Assembly: GCF_009728485.1 (NCBI RefSeq)
Contig: NZ_VVIQ01000001.1
Coordinates: forward strand, 337,016-401,015
Source of the DNA: Prevotella vespertina
GTDB taxonomy: Bacteria > Bacteroidota > Bacteroidia > Bacteroidales > Bacteroidaceae
Length of the DNA: 64,000 nt
Reading direction: 5' to 3'
Of the stretch, positions 33,478 to 42,606 are shown one piece after another. Positions within the stretch are counted from its first letter, which is position 1; each line of letters starts with the position of its first letter. The notes beneath the pieces were generated by a model that was given only the letters and a program-made list of their open reading frames with translations, made no database searches and had not been told where the DNA came from. Both the position numbers and the translations under genes were made by a program.

Positions 33478-33500
33478 AGCTTTGGTTTTTAAGTTGCTGT

Positions 33501-33533
33501 CAAAGATACGAAAAATTCAGTTGTATAGGTAAA
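33501..33533 (-). promoter_or_regulatory. Minus-strand promoter of the DUF1266 gene
   Basis: On the minus strand TTTA (33530-33533) precedes TATCTTTG (33501-33508) by 21 bases, a short distance before the start codon at 33477. Confidence 0.55.
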
Positions 33534-33688
33534 GGTATAGTTTTCTTTAACATTTTTACCTTCGTCGTTCTTCCTGTTATACATCACTTCACATGGATTG
33601 AAAAGCGATTAGTCATTAGTCCCAAAAACTAGTATTTCAGCTGAGCACATAGTTATACAGCCCATAACTTGGTCGTCTGTCCCCAATA

Positions 33689-33720
33689 TTTGGAGCTTGC
33701 TAAAAGGCTTACTACATTTG
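33689..33720 (+). promoter_or_regulatory. Consensus promoter of the 33.8 kb gene
   Basis: TTTG at 33689-33692, exactly 20 bases, then TACATTTG at 33713-33720: a full match to the Bacteroidota consensus. It fixes the gene start downstream, at 33759. Confidence 0.8.
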
Positions 33721-33758
33721 CAGCAGACAATATGTTTCACCTTTTAAAATTAGGACTT

Positions 33759-34409
33759 ATGAGAACTTTAATTTCAAAACTCGTCGTTATCGTTGCCCTT
33801 ATGTGCGCAACTAGTGTTTACGCAGCTGATGTTCAGCCTATGGAAAAGGCTTTGAGCAATACGCTAAGTAAAGTAAATGCAGAAAATGCAGAGTCTATTG
33901 TCGTTGGTATGGATGCTTTGGATCGACTGACGAAACAGTATCCTAACGAATGGTTACCGCTTTATTACAAGACGCTCTTTGCTCTTCAGTATGCTGTCCA
34001 CTTCCCACAAGACAGTCATTCGGGCTTATTCCTTGAGTCAGCAAAGCCTGATTTGGAGGCGTTACAAGCACTCTGTCCGACTGATCGTGTAGCCCGTTCG
34101 GAGGCATTAGTGCTTAAAGGACTCTATTACACGGCACTCATTGTACAGAATCCTATGGTGAATGGCAAGTCATATTATATGGATGCAATCATCAATTACA
34201 AGTCGGCTATTGGTGTAAATCCTGATAATCCACGTGCACATTTGCTCCTCTACATCTTCTTTGATAACATGAGTAAGATTACTGGGCAACCTAGTATGAA
34301 CGAACCAAAGGAATTGACAACCATCAAGCAACTCTATGCTAGTGAGCAACCACAGGGCTTGTTGCCTTCATGGGGAAAGGAATTGATGAACCTTTGTGGA
34401 ATAAAGTAG
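33759..34409 (+). CDS. Exported helical-repeat (TPR-like) protein
   Basis: This 216-residue protein has a signal peptide (MRTLISKLVVIVALMCATSVYAAD). An in-frame upstream start at 33669 is rejected because it precedes the promoter. The mature part is all helical, with TPR-like helix pairs such as AIINYKSAIGVNPDNPRAHLLLYIFF (about 156-181). It is probably a periplasmic scaffold protein. It has a strong consensus promoter, so good expression is expected. A hairpin at 34426-34461 follows. The next gene, lemA, has its own promoter. Confidence 0.7.
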   Translation: MRTLISKLVVIVALMCATSVYAADVQPMEKALSNTLSKVNAENAESIVVGMDALDRLTKQYPNEWLPLYYKTLFALQYAVHFPQDSHSGLFLESAKPDLEALQALCPTDRVARSEALVLKGLYYTALIVQNPMVNGKSYYMDAIINYKSAIGVNPDNPRAHLLLYIFFDNMSKITGQPSMNEPKELTTIKQLYASEQPQGLLPSWGKELMNLCGIK

Positions 34410-34425
34410 CGCACACACATACATC

Positions 34426-34461
34426 TATCACTGCTGGGGAGTAAACCCTGGTAGTGATAGA
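34426..34461 (+). terminator. Possible terminator hairpin
   Basis: CTATCACTGCTGGGG and CCCTGGTAGTGATAG pair with G-U pairs around a 6-base loop, 16 bases after the stop of the TPR-like gene. A T-run is lacking, so termination efficiency is uncertain. Confidence 0.45.
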
Positions 34462-34505
34462 AGTCATTAATAAGCATGCTTCCATTGAAATATAAGGTAA
34501 GTATG

Positions 34506-34537
34506 TTTGCTCATTTACTAGAAAACCATTACCTTTG
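34506..34537 (+). promoter_or_regulatory. Consensus promoter of lemA
   Basis: TTTG at 34506-34509, 20 bases, TACCTTTG at 34530-34537. The leader is about 40 bases. Confidence 0.8.
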
Positions 34538-34583
34538 AGACCTAAATAAATCATTTCTATAAGAAACAACTAATACTTAGCGT

Positions 34584-35333
34584 ATGGCAAATTTACTAGA
34601 TGAAGTCACGGGACCTGTTAATGAGTCAGGTCGTGACGTACATGTAATTGACAAGCAATTGGCAGTGACAGTTGGTACAGGGTCAACCCTATTTCAGATT
34701 GCTCTGTGGGTGGTAATACCCGTATTGGTGCTCCTGTTTGTAGCGATAATGGGTAGTACGATGGAGAATCCGTTGTTAGTAGCAGTTGTCGGTTGTCTTG
34801 TTGGAATCCTTCCTGGTGTAATCTTTATCTTTATGAAGATATCGGCTCGCAACTATTTCCAGCAATTAGAGCAGCGTATTCAGGCTGAGGCATCAAACAT
34901 CGACAACTATCTAGAGCAACGTGTGCAGATTCTTCAGAACGTTGTAGGACTTGTTGAGCGTGCTATCGACTTAGATAAAGATGTGATGAAAGCCGTTGCT
35001 GCTCTACGTGGTGGTAGTGTCAATGAGACAAATCGTAACGAGGTGAGTGCGCAAGTAGGTTCTGCCTTAGGTCGGTTGTTCCCACAGGTTGAGGCTTATC
35101 CTGAGTTGAAAGCACATAGTGCCATCGCTGATGCTATGCAGCAGAACAATTATCTTCAGCGTGAAATCACAGCTGCCCGCACCGTATATAATAGTAGGGT
35201 GACCCAATGGAACACCGATATATTCTCATGGCCAACGAAGATGATTGTTGCAGCTCAGCAGGGCTACACTACTCGTATACCATTCACCGCATCGGCTGAA
35301 ATACGTGAAGCTGCAAGAAGTAAGTTCTTCTAA
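34584..35333 (+). CDS. lemA: LemA family membrane protein
   Basis: This 249-residue protein has two hydrophobic segments (about 36-58 and 62-85), then the long helical LemA core: EASNIDNYLEQRVQILQNVVGLVERA, the LFPQVEAYPELKAHSAIADAMQQ segment, and REITAARTVYNSRVTQWNTDIFSWPTKMIV. The last two contain the family's conserved YPxLKA and YN..V..(F)N motifs. The molecular role is not settled. The next gene, a DUF3137 protein, starts 9 bases after its stop; this pair is conserved in many bacteria and probably acts together. Confidence 0.9.
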   Translation: MANLLDEVTGPVNESGRDVHVIDKQLAVTVGTGSTLFQIALWVVIPVLVLLFVAIMGSTMENPLLVAVVGCLVGILPGVIFIFMKISARNYFQQLEQRIQAEASNIDNYLEQRVQILQNVVGLVERAIDLDKDVMKAVAALRGGSVNETNRNEVSAQVGSALGRLFPQVEAYPELKAHSAIADAMQQNNYLQREITAARTVYNSRVTQWNTDIFSWPTKMIVAAQQGYTTRIPFTASAEIREAARSKFF

Positions 35334-35342
35334 GGATAAAAG

Positions 35343-37073
35343 ATGGTTGAAGATATTTACGATCCACTCGATGAGTACATCAATGTCTTTCGTGACAAGT
35401 TTAAGAAGGTTAGTGAAGAAACCTTTGAGGAGTTGGCTCGTGAGGCTGCTATTGATGTAGAAGCCAATCGAGAGACGTGCCGGAAGGTCTATGATAATGA
35501 GACAGTCTTGGCAGAAGTAAAGAATCGGATTACATGGTGGACGGTTCTTTGTGTTGTGCTATGGTTGCTCGTGATTGGCGGAGTATTGGCGATCTTGGCA
35601 CAACATGAGAACTGGCCAATAGAGAATCTTTTAATAGCTGGTGCCGTGTCAGTACTCTCGCTTGTCTTTTTGTTGATGAAGGTACACCCGAGGTTGTCTG
35701 ATCTCAAGCATGAACGGAATAATATTTCGGCTATACTTTCCCGTTTGAAGGAAGAGGCGTGGAGCCAGATGGCACCGCTGAATAGGCTCTATGACTGGGA
35801 TGTTCTGACGAGAATGATGTCGAAGAGTGTGCCTAGACTGGAGTTCGATCCTTATTTTACGACCCAACGTCTAGCCGATTTACGCAAGAGTTATGGTTGG
35901 GATGATTCCTTCAATGCAGAGCGTTCTGTTGTTTATTCCCATTCTGGACTAATCAATGGAAACCCCTTTGTTATCTGTCGAACACGTAAGATGGAGATGG
36001 GAACAAAGACTTACTATGGCTCAAAGACTATTTATTGGACAGAGACGGTGACGGATGGAAATGGTAATAGGCGGACGGTGCAACGTTCGGAAACCTTACA
36101 TGCTAGTGTGACGGCACCTTATCCAGAGTATTTCGAACGAACAAGGCTCATCTATGGTAATACTGCTGCGCCTGACTTAGTGTTCTATCGCAAACCAAAT
36201 GGCTTGGCAGGCAAAGAAGGCTCGCTACGTTTTAAATGGGATAAGTACCGCTTACATCGTAAAGCACGTAACTTGAAAGATGGTTACTTTGCAATGCTAA
36301 CAAATGAGGAGTTTGAAGTTGCCTTCAATACAAGTAATCGAAATAATAATCAGCAATATGCTTTACTCTTTACGCCATTAGCTCAACAGAGTATGATGAA
36401 GCTATTGCAGGATGAGGAAACAGCCTTCGGTGATGACTTCGACTTTAACAAAGCTAAGATGATCAACGTCATTATGGCGCATCACATGCAGGACTTAAAC
36501 CTCGATTTGAACCCTAGGCAGTATCAAGGATTCGATTATGATAAGGCACAAGAGGATTTTCACAGAATCAATGCAATCTATTTCCGTGCTATATACTTTG
36601 CTTTCGCTCCCTTACTTTGTGTGCCTATGTATCAACAGATACGTCCGCAGTCAGCAATTTATGGTCAAGACATGCAACAGAAGAGTTCGTTCTGGGAGCA
36701 TGAGGCATTAGCTAATTTCTGGGGGCAAGATCATTTCAAACATCCCGATTGTGTTACGAATTGCATCTTAAAGACAGAAGAGAAACAGCAAGGGGATGGC
36801 AGCACGCTATTGACAGTGACGGCTTATGGTTACCGAAGTGTGCGTCGCCTAACTTATATTAGTAAATATGGTGGCGATGGTAGGTATCATAATGTACCCG
36901 TGGAATGGGATGAATATCTACCTGTAGCTGGTAATGGGCGTATTCTTATGCGCGAAGATAATACACAAGAAGAAGCAAATATTTCTCAGAAGCAACGTTT
37001 AAATCATATTGGAGAAATACTTCAGAAAAGCCATCTAGACCTCTATCGACGGCATATTGCTTCGAAGGTATAA
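35343..37073 (+). CDS. DUF3137-domain membrane protein, LemA partner
   Basis: This 576-residue protein has two transmembrane segments near the N-terminus (about 64-84 and 92-110). A large soluble domain follows, carrying the DUF3137 region with GNPFVICRTRKMEMGTKTYYG, LRFKWDKYRLHRKARNL and EFEVAFNTSN. No catalytic motif is obvious. It is translated right after LemA. Function is unknown, with a membrane- or envelope-related role inferred from the two anchors. Confidence 0.8.
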   Translation: MVEDIYDPLDEYINVFRDKFKKVSEETFEELAREAAIDVEANRETCRKVYDNETVLAEVKNRITWWTVLCVVLWLLVIGGVLAILAQHENWPIENLLIAGAVSVLSLVFLLMKVHPRLSDLKHERNNISAILSRLKEEAWSQMAPLNRLYDWDVLTRMMSKSVPRLEFDPYFTTQRLADLRKSYGWDDSFNAERSVVYSHSGLINGNPFVICRTRKMEMGTKTYYGSKTIYWTETVTDGNGNRRTVQRSETLHASVTAPYPEYFERTRLIYGNTAAPDLVFYRKPNGLAGKEGSLRFKWDKYRLHRKARNLKDGYFAMLTNEEFEVAFNTSNRNNNQQYALLFTPLAQQSMMKLLQDEETAFGDDFDFNKAKMINVIMAHHMQDLNLDLNPRQYQGFDYDKAQEDFHRINAIYFRAIYFAFAPLLCVPMYQQIRPQSAIYGQDMQQKSSFWEHEALANFWGQDHFKHPDCVTNCILKTEEKQQGDGSTLLTVTAYGYRSVRRLTYISKYGGDGRYHNVPVEWDEYLPVAGNGRILMREDNTQEEANISQKQRLNHIGEILQKSHLDLYRRHIASKV

Positions 37074-37092
37074 AAGGGAAACCATATAATTG

Positions 37093-37144
37093 TTCGCGAA
37101 GATTCTCGATTTTCTTCGCGAACAATTTCGATTTTCTTCGCGAA
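37093..37144. repeat. Three TTCGCGAA palindromes 22 bp apart
   Basis: TTCGCGAA occurs at 37093-37100, 37115-37122 and 37137-37144, with similar CAATTTCGATTTTC-like sequence between. The array starts 20 bases after the DUF3137 stop and lies before the terminator at 37188. Confidence 0.88.
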
Positions 37145-37187
37145 GAATTTAGAGTGCCTCTTATTGCAATATAGTAAAGGTAAAATA

Positions 37188-37223
37188 AAAGAACGATAGA
37201 AGTTATGGTTTCTATCGTTCTTT
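37188..37223. terminator. Bidirectional terminator
   Basis: AAAGAACGATAGAA (37188-37201) pairs perfectly with TTCTATCGTTCTTT (37210-37223) between convergent genes. Confidence 0.85.
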
Positions 37224-37324
37224 GTTTATGTAAGGAGAGGTTTTGATTAGAACTAAAGAGTGTGTGTTAAGTTCGATAATAAGGTCGAAAACAAGTAAAC
37301 ACATAAACTTTCAGGTGCTGACAG

Positions 37325-38587
37325 CTATTCTTTAAATAATTGAAGGGCATAATCAAGTTGAGTGTCTTTCCCTGATAAGAAGTCGTTAACCTTCATTGGT
37401 ACCAAATAGTTCGGGCTTATTCCTTTCCCTTCTAATGGGAATCCTTTGGGAGAAACACCAGACGAATGTCCTACAGGAAGTCGATAGAATATTCCGTGTG
37501 ATGTCTTAAAAAGACAAATAATACCGCCTGTATCACCAGCTGAAGATGTACCAACCAACAAGGCATCACCACTTTCTTTCATTGTAATGAGAAAAGTCTC
37601 AGCTGAAGAACAAGAATAATGACCCATCAAGATGATTACTTTTCCCTTATAGCTGTTAGTAGAAGGAGATATTGTAGACCCATTCCAAATACGTCGTTTA
37701 CCCTTTATTAAGTTCTGCGCAATATTATCTCCTATCCAACTGTTACCTCCACCATTCTGACGCACATCAACTATCAAGTATGGGAGTTTGCTTAGATGCT
37801 TCAAAGCTTTGGTGAATTCAGTGTCAGCATTATCTTGCATGCTTTTCACGTTTATATATCCAACCTTTGAAGAAATCGTTCCCCAAGTTACGTTTTGTTC
37901 CTCTGCCTTTGTGGGAACAGACTTAGATTGCAGATGAATGGTGATAGTTATTGGTTTTCCATGGCGAATAATGCCAAGTGTCTTTATAGGACTTGTATAA
38001 CTACAGAGTATAGTCAAAGCTGATAGTAGATAGCGAGTGGCATCTGTCGAAGCTGAGACATATTTGCTATTATGCATCACCCATTTATTTGTAGGTACAC
38101 CATCAACAGTTATAATCTCGTCTTTATCTTGCAATCCAGCCTTTATAGCAAAGACTGAAGGATGATTAACAAACACACGATTCCCAATGACAATGATATT
38201 ATCCCCTTGTATGAACCAAGGATATAGTATGCTTTCATTATTTGCATGAGTGCATTTCAAATTGGCAAAGAATTCCATTATAAGTAATGAATAAGCCACT
38301 TTCGATTGCATGGTGTCAATTCGTTGAAGGCAAGTGGTGTGAATCGAATCAAGGTTGATGTGTTTCTTAGTAATATATGGGTATTTCTTTTTGACCTGTT
38401 CGAATATCTCTTCGAAATCACTTCGGAAGTCTTTTGGATTAACAGGTATATTGTCTGCTGTGAATTGTTGAACCTCATCCCAGTCTGCATGCCCATGCGT
38501 TGGATACCATCTATTTAGAGCAAACACTGCAAATATAGATACTATTAATCCAAAGGTAACAATCATCAATACAACAGACTTCTTCAT
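37325..38587 (-). CDS. S41-family serine peptidase (C-terminal processing type)
   Basis: This 420-residue protein has an N-terminal membrane anchor or signal (VVLMIVTFGLIVSIFAVFAL). A tricorn/S41 fold follows: LIVDVRQNGGGNSW (about 280), the nucleophile-bearing GHYSCSSAETF (about 330-340) and GTSSAGDTGG. A PDZ-like segment (AGLQDKDEIITVDGVP, about 135-160) lies before the protease core. The start at 38587 (MKKS) gives a proper anchor; an in-frame ATG 14 codons upstream is rejected. It probably cleaves envelope proteins or peptides on the outer face of the inner membrane. Confidence 0.85.
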   Translation of the reverse strand: MKKSVVLMIVTFGLIVSIFAVFALNRWYPTHGHADWDEVQQFTADNIPVNPKDFRSDFEEIFEQVKKKYPYITKKHINLDSIHTTCLQRIDTMQSKVAYSLLIMEFFANLKCTHANNESILYPWFIQGDNIIVIGNRVFVNHPSVFAIKAGLQDKDEIITVDGVPTNKWVMHNSKYVSASTDATRYLLSALTILCSYTSPIKTLGIIRHGKPITITIHLQSKSVPTKAEEQNVTWGTISSKVGYINVKSMQDNADTEFTKALKHLSKLPYLIVDVRQNGGGNSWIGDNIAQNLIKGKRRIWNGSTISPSTNSYKGKVIILMGHYSCSSAETFLITMKESGDALLVGTSSAGDTGGIICLFKTSHGIFYRLPVGHSSGVSPKGFPLEGKGISPNYLVPMKVNDFLSGKDTQLDYALQLFKE

Positions 38588-38617
38588 AATGCACTTATGT
38601 AAAAGTAATGTAATACT

Positions 38618-38755
38618 AAATCGGTTCATAAGTGAGAAAGCTTTGATTGGTCATAGACTTCCTTTTGAAGCTAAAATATGAGTTTTAAGTACTTCATACG
38701 TTAGACGAAAGGATTTATGAAAATCAGCTTCTAGTTTTCTCTAATGAACCGATTT
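38618..38755 (-). terminator. Long nested hairpin between upp and the S41 gene
   Basis: Perfect 12-bp outer arms, AAATCGGTTCAT (38618-38629) and ATGAACCGATTT (38744-38755), enclose further pairing: GAGAAA with TTTCTC, TGATT with AATCA, and TCCTTT with AAAGGA. The 138-bp fold lies 19 bases beyond the upp stop. It is too long for an ordinary terminator, and no T-run follows on the minus strand. Confidence 0.6.
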
Positions 38756-38774
38756 GAAGATTTATAGAGTATCT

Positions 38775-39434
38775 TTATAACTTCTCACCATAGCACAAGT
38801 CACCAGCATCACCGAAGCCAGGAACAATGTACTTATGCTCGTTCAATCCTTCGTCAATTGCTGCACACCAGATGGTGGTAGAGTCTTCAGGGAAAGTTTT
38901 GCGGATATGTGCGATACCTTCTGGTGTAGCCAAAAGACAAGCAACATGCACATGACGAGGAGTTCCCTTTGAAAGAATAGCCTTGTAGCCTAACTCCATA
39001 GAACCACCAGTAGCCAGCATAGGGTCTGCGATGATAAGTGTCTTACCATTGATGTCTGGTGTAGCAAGATATTCAACGTGAATACCTACCTCGTGATGTG
39101 CAGCGTCTTTATACTCACGATAAGCACTGACAAAAGCATTGCCGGCATGGTCAAATATGTTTAAGAAACCATTATGGAAAGGCAATCCAGCACGGAAAAT
39201 AGTTGCAAGGACAATCTTGTCTGTTGGTATATTGACCTGTGCGGTACCTAATGGAGTAACAACATCCTTTGGTTCGTAGTTTAGTGTTTTAGAGATTTCA
39301 AATGCTTCAAACTCTCCAATACGCATCACGTTGTTGCGGAAGAGTAAGCGATTCTTTTGGTAGTCTTTGTCACGAATCTCAGCCAGATATTGGTTGATGA
39401 TGGAGTTCTGTTCCGAAAAATTAATGATTTCCAT
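38775..39434 (-). CDS. upp: Uracil phosphoribosyltransferase
   Basis: This 219-residue enzyme converts uracil and PRPP to UMP in pyrimidine salvage. The PRPP loop is LIIADPMLATGGSMELGYKAI (about 131-151). The uracil-binding C-terminal region ends in YIVPGFGDAGDLCYGEKL, as in Upp proteins. It has a full consensus promoter on the minus strand. The S41 gene lies downstream beyond a long hairpin, so upp is probably monocistronic. Confidence 0.93.
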   Translation of the reverse strand: MEIINFSEQNSIINQYLAEIRDKDYQKNRLLFRNNVMRIGEFEAFEISKTLNYEPKDVVTPLGTAQVNIPTDKIVLATIFRAGLPFHNGFLNIFDHAGNAFVSAYREYKDAAHHEVGIHVEYLATPDINGKTLIIADPMLATGGSMELGYKAILSKGTPRHVHVACLLATPEGIAHIRKTFPEDSTTIWCAAIDEGLNEHKYIVPGFGDAGDLCYGEKL

Positions 39435-39491
39435 TTTCTATCTTAGGTGTTATAAGCAAGAAAACTTGCAACTTGCTGTACAAAATTTCGG

Positions 39492-39523
39492 CAAAAGTAA
39501 GAAATAATCTGTAGGTTTGCAAA
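39492..39523 (-). promoter_or_regulatory. Consensus minus-strand promoter of upp
   Basis: On the minus strand TTTG (39520-39523), 20 bases, TACTTTTG (39492-39499). This is a full consensus. Confidence 0.78.
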
Positions 39524-39612
39524 GTCTAATTTGCAAATGTACACGTGCCTAGAATAATTTTAGTAACTTTAACCATAAGGCAGAATACTTTGATACTTTT
39601 TCTATTCGTTTA

Positions 39613-39644
39613 TTTGTTCGTACTTAATAATTATATTACCTTTG
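39613..39644 (+). promoter_or_regulatory. Consensus promoter of pckA
   Basis: TTTG at 39613-39616, 20 bases, TACCTTTG at 39637-39644. The leader is about 60 bases. Confidence 0.82.
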
Positions 39645-39712
39645 CGGTGTCTTTCAATGAGACATCGTGGTAAGGTAAACATTAATTTTCAACTAAATAC
39701 ATTTATAACGAA

Positions 39713-41326
39713 ATGGCAAAGTTTGATAAGAGCGTACTTGAGAAGTACGGAATTACAGGTACAACAGAAGTACTTTACAATCCTTCTTATGAGGTATTGT
39801 TCAATGAGGAAACAAAGGAAGGTCTTGAGGGCTATGAGAAGGGTCACGAGACTGAGCTTGGTGCAATCAATGTAATGACTGGTATCTACACTGGTCGTTC
39901 TCCTAAGGATAAGTTCATCGTTGATGATGAGAACTCTCACGATACAGTATGGTGGGATTCTGAGGAATACCATAACGACAACCACCGTGCTTCTAAAGAA
40001 GCTTGGACAGCTGTTAAGGACATCGCTAAGAAGGAGCTTTCTAACAAGCGTCTTTTCGTAGTTGATGGTTTCTGTGGTACTCACAAGGACACACGTATGA
40101 AGATTCGTTTCATCGTTGAGGTTGCTTGGCAGGCTCACTTTGTAACAAACATGTTCATTCGTCCAAAGTCAGAGGCAGACTTCGATCAGGAGCCAGACTT
40201 CATTGTTTACAATGCTTCTAAGGCTAAGGTTGAGAACTGGAAGGAGCTAGGTCTTCATTCAGAGACTTGTGTTATGTTCAACGTAACATCTAAGGAGCAG
40301 GTAATCGTTAACACATGGTATGGCGGTGAGATGAAGAAGGGTATGTTCTCTATGATGAACTACTTCTTGCCATTGAAGGGTATGGCTTCTATGCATTGCT
40401 CTGCTAACACTGACATGAATGGTGAGAACACAGCTATCTTCTTCGGTCTTTCTGGTACTGGTAAGACAACTCTTTCTACCGATCCAAAGCGTAAGCTCAT
40501 CGGTGATGACGAGCACGGATGGGATGACAAGGGTATCTTCAACTACGAGGGTGGTTGCTATGCTAAGGTTATCAACCTTGACAAGGAGTCTGAGCCAGAC
40601 ATCTATGGCGCTATCACACGTGATGCTCTCCTCGAGAACGTAACAGTTGACGAGAATGGTAAGATTGACTTCGCTGATAAGAGCGTAACTGAGAACACTC
40701 GTGTTTCTTACCCAATCTACCACATTAAGAACATCCAGCGTCCTGAGTCTCAGGGTCCAGCTGCTAAGCAGGTAATCTTCCTTTCAGCTGATGCATTCGG
40801 TGTATTGCCTCCAGTATCTATCTTGACTCCAGAGCAGACTAAGTACTACTTCCTCTCTGGTTTCACAGCTAAGTTGGCTGGTACAGAGCGTGGTATCACT
40901 GAGCCTACTCCAACATTCTCTGCTTGCTTCGGTCAGGCATTCTTGGAGCTCCACCCAACAAAGTATGCTGAGGAGTTGGTTAAGAAGATGCAGCAGAGTG
41001 GTGCTAAGGCTTACTTGGTTAACACTGGTTGGAATGGTACAGGCAAGCGTATCTCTATCCGCGATACTCGTGGTATCATCGACGCTATCTTGAACCACTC
41101 AATCGACGCTGCTCCAACAAAGCAGATTCCTTACTTCGATTTCACTGTTCCTACAAAGCTCGAAGGTGTTGCAACTGAGATCCTCGATCCACGTGACACT
41201 TACGCTGATGCAGCTCAGTGGGATGAGAAGGCTAAGGACCTCGCAGCTCGCTTCATCAAGAACTTCAAGAAGTACGAGAACAACGAGGCTGGTAAGGCTC
41301 TCGTTGCAGCTGGTCCACAGCTCTAA
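39713..41326 (+). CDS. pckA: Phosphoenolpyruvate carboxykinase (ATP)
   Basis: This 537-residue enzyme interconverts oxaloacetate and phosphoenolpyruvate. In fermentative Bacteroidota it mainly runs in the carboxylating, ATP-forming direction toward succinate. Visible motifs are the P-loop [13 protein letters not shown] (about 242-254), the metal site GDDEHGW (about 263-269), RGIIDAILN and the [13 protein letters not shown] region near residue 62. Codon use is strongly biased (GGT, GCT, AAG, CGT dominate) compared with neighbours, as in highly expressed genes. It has a consensus promoter and a strong terminator. Confidence 0.96.
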   Translation: MAKFDKSVLEKYGITGTTEVLYNPSYEVLFNEETKEGLEGYEKGHETELGAINVMTGIYTGRSPKDKFIVDDENSHDTVWWDSEEYHNDNHRASKEAWTAVKDIAKKELSNKRLFVVDGFCGTHKDTRMKIRFIVEVAWQAHFVTNMFIRPKSEADFDQEPDFIVYNASKAKVENWKELGLHSETCVMFNVTSKEQVIVNTWYGGEMKKGMFSMMNYFLPLKGMASMHCSANTDMNGENTAIFFGLSGTGKTTLSTDPKRKLIGDDEHGWDDKGIFNYEGGCYAKVINLDKESEPDIYGAITRDALLENVTVDENGKIDFADKSVTENTRVSYPIYHIKNIQRPESQGPAAKQVIFLSADAFGVLPPVSILTPEQTKYYFLSGFTAKLAGTERGITEPTPTFSACFGQAFLELHPTKYAEELVKKMQQSGAKAYLVNTGWNGTGKRISIRDTRGIIDAILNHSIDAAPTKQIPYFDFTVPTKLEGVATEILDPRDTYADAAQWDEKAKDLAARFIKNFKKYENNEAGKALVAAGPQL

Positions 41327-41365
41327 ATCTTGTAGTTACTGGATTGTAACTAATACGATAAATAT

Positions 41366-41398
41366 AAGCCCTATCCGCAGTTACCGCGGATAGGGCTT
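41366..41398 (+). terminator. Terminator of pckA
   Basis: AAGCCCTATCCGC (41366-41378) pairs perfectly with GCGGATAGGGCTT (41386-41398) around a 7-base loop; CTCGTTT follows. Confidence 0.85.
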
Positions 41399-41475
41399 CT
41401 CGTTTAATACATGTACTGTTAATTTGCTTTAGATAGATAACCTTTAATCAAAGAACAAAAATAACTAATAATCCC

Positions 41476-41506
41476 TTTGTAAATCTACTTTTTTTATTTA
41501 AATTTG
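41476..41506 (+). promoter_or_regulatory. Promoter of the 41.6 kb lipoprotein gene
   Basis: TTTG at 41476-41479, 19 bases, TAAATTTG at 41499-41506. Confidence 0.75.
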
Positions 41507-41578
41507 TCACGATATGAATTAAAAGAAGCCTATTAATGGATAAAGTATAATGTTTAATTAACGTAAGGAGATAATTTT

Positions 41579-42034
41579 ATGAAGAAGATTTATTTTGTAT
41601 TAATAGCTTTGCTAGCATGTTTATTTACCGCTTGTCACGATAAAGAGGAAGAGAAAATGATAGATGAATTCTTAACTTTTGATAAGGAGGATGTTACTGT
41701 TTCAAATGCTTCAAACTCGTTTATACTTTATGCAAAATTTGGTGATTGGCGTGGCATAGATAACATAACGTTTATACAGGATGGCGTAAAGAATATGGTT
41801 GTGCCTGATTTCGTTGGTGACAAAGACCAAGATCCTTCAGAGAAATATCACAAAGGCGTTCTGAATAACTGGTCGGCTGACTGGATAGTAGTGCAACAGA
41901 CGAATAATAGCAAAGAGATGAAAGTGTATGTAAAGACGAATCGTAGTCACAAGGAGCGTACTGCTATACTTTCTGTAGACGGAGTGTATAGTAAATGCTC
42001 AGTAAAAATAACGCAGTTAGCTACTCCTAATTAA
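41579..42034 (+). CDS. Small lipoprotein with a BACON-like domain
   Basis: This 151-residue lipoprotein has the lipobox LFTAC (Cys19). The mature domain reads like one BACON/Ig-like beta-sandwich, ending with TAILSVDGVYSKCSVKITQLA, which matches the usual C-terminal strand with a Gln. Such domains often bind carbohydrate or act as spacers on the cell surface. It has its own promoter and terminator, so it is monocistronic. The family assignment is from strand pattern only. Confidence 0.65.
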   Translation: MKKIYFVLIALLACLFTACHDKEEEKMIDEFLTFDKEDVTVSNASNSFILYAKFGDWRGIDNITFIQDGVKNMVVPDFVGDKDQDPSEKYHKGVLNNWSADWIVVQQTNNSKEMKVYVKTNRSHKERTAILSVDGVYSKCSVKITQLATPN

Positions 42035-42068
42035 AACTTCCTGTGTTCTTTTTATATTTATACCAAAG

Positions 42069-42100
42069 AGAGGATGTGTCAAATAGGCACATCCTCTTTT
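42069..42100 (+). terminator. Terminator of the small lipoprotein gene
   Basis: AGAGGATGTG (42069-42078) pairs with CACATCCTCT (42088-42097), followed by TTTCG. Confidence 0.8.
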
Positions 42101-42213
42101 CGTTACGGCTAATATGGATTGATGTAACCTAATACTTACACCTTGCTTTGCCCCCTCTCTTCGTCTTGATATTAGCTTTTAGCTTTAACAGGAGCTAATA
42201 TCGTCATACTTAC

Positions 42214-42287
42214 ATACGCATTCTGTGTTTAGTTTATGCGTATCTTGTTTTATTTTTATACGTATTGCGCATTTGCGGAATACGTAT
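42214..42287. repeat. Four ATACGTAT-type palindromes 22 bp apart
   Basis: ATACGCAT at 42214, ATGCGTAT at 42236, ATACGTAT at 42258 and ATACGTAT at 42280 are spaced exactly 22 bp apart in the 737-base gap between two lipoprotein genes. The next array begins 22 bp later with a different motif. Confidence 0.85.
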
Positions 42288-42308
42288 GTTTTTGTATTAT
42301 CTAAGCGT

Positions 42309-42420
42309 GATAAAGTATTATCAGACTTAGATAAAGTATTATCAGACTTAGATAAAGTATTATCAGACTTAGATAAAGTATTATCACACTTAGATAATTA
42401 ATTATTACGCTTAGATAATA
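42309..42420. repeat. 21-bp tandem array (GATAA-N4-TTATC)
   Basis: Units begin at 42309, 42330, 42351, 42372, 42393 and 42414, exactly 21 bp apart. The first four carry GATAAAGTATTATC, which has GATAA/TTATC arms around AGTA, then CA(G/C)ACTTA. Later units are diverged. A GC-rich stretch at about 42531-42606 follows in the same gap; no gene is seen. Confidence 0.92.
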
Positions 42421-42530
42421 ACGCTGGATGCGTACAAAAGCAATGCGGAACCAATGAAAAAACAATCGGAAAGCAGGGAAAAAGAATGGTAATACATATA
42501 TCTTTCGTTATTACTATTTATTCTTTAAGA

Positions 42531-42606
42531 TTGCTACGGGGGGCGCTGATCGCGTACGGGCGTTGCTGTCGTCCTCACTTTGGTACTTGGGCGCGTTCCC
42601 TTTCGA
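42531..42606. other. GC-rich islet in an AT-rich spacer
   Basis: About 75 bases around GGGGGGCGCTGATCGCGTAC are clearly GC-rich, roughly 60 percent by eye, while both flanks are about 30 percent. No ORF, tRNA or known repeat was recognised in it. Confidence 0.6.

Noticed and set aside
40259..40723. Antisense ORF of 154 codons inside pckA
   Set aside because: It is a by-product of the strongly biased codon use of pckA, and no independent signals are seen.
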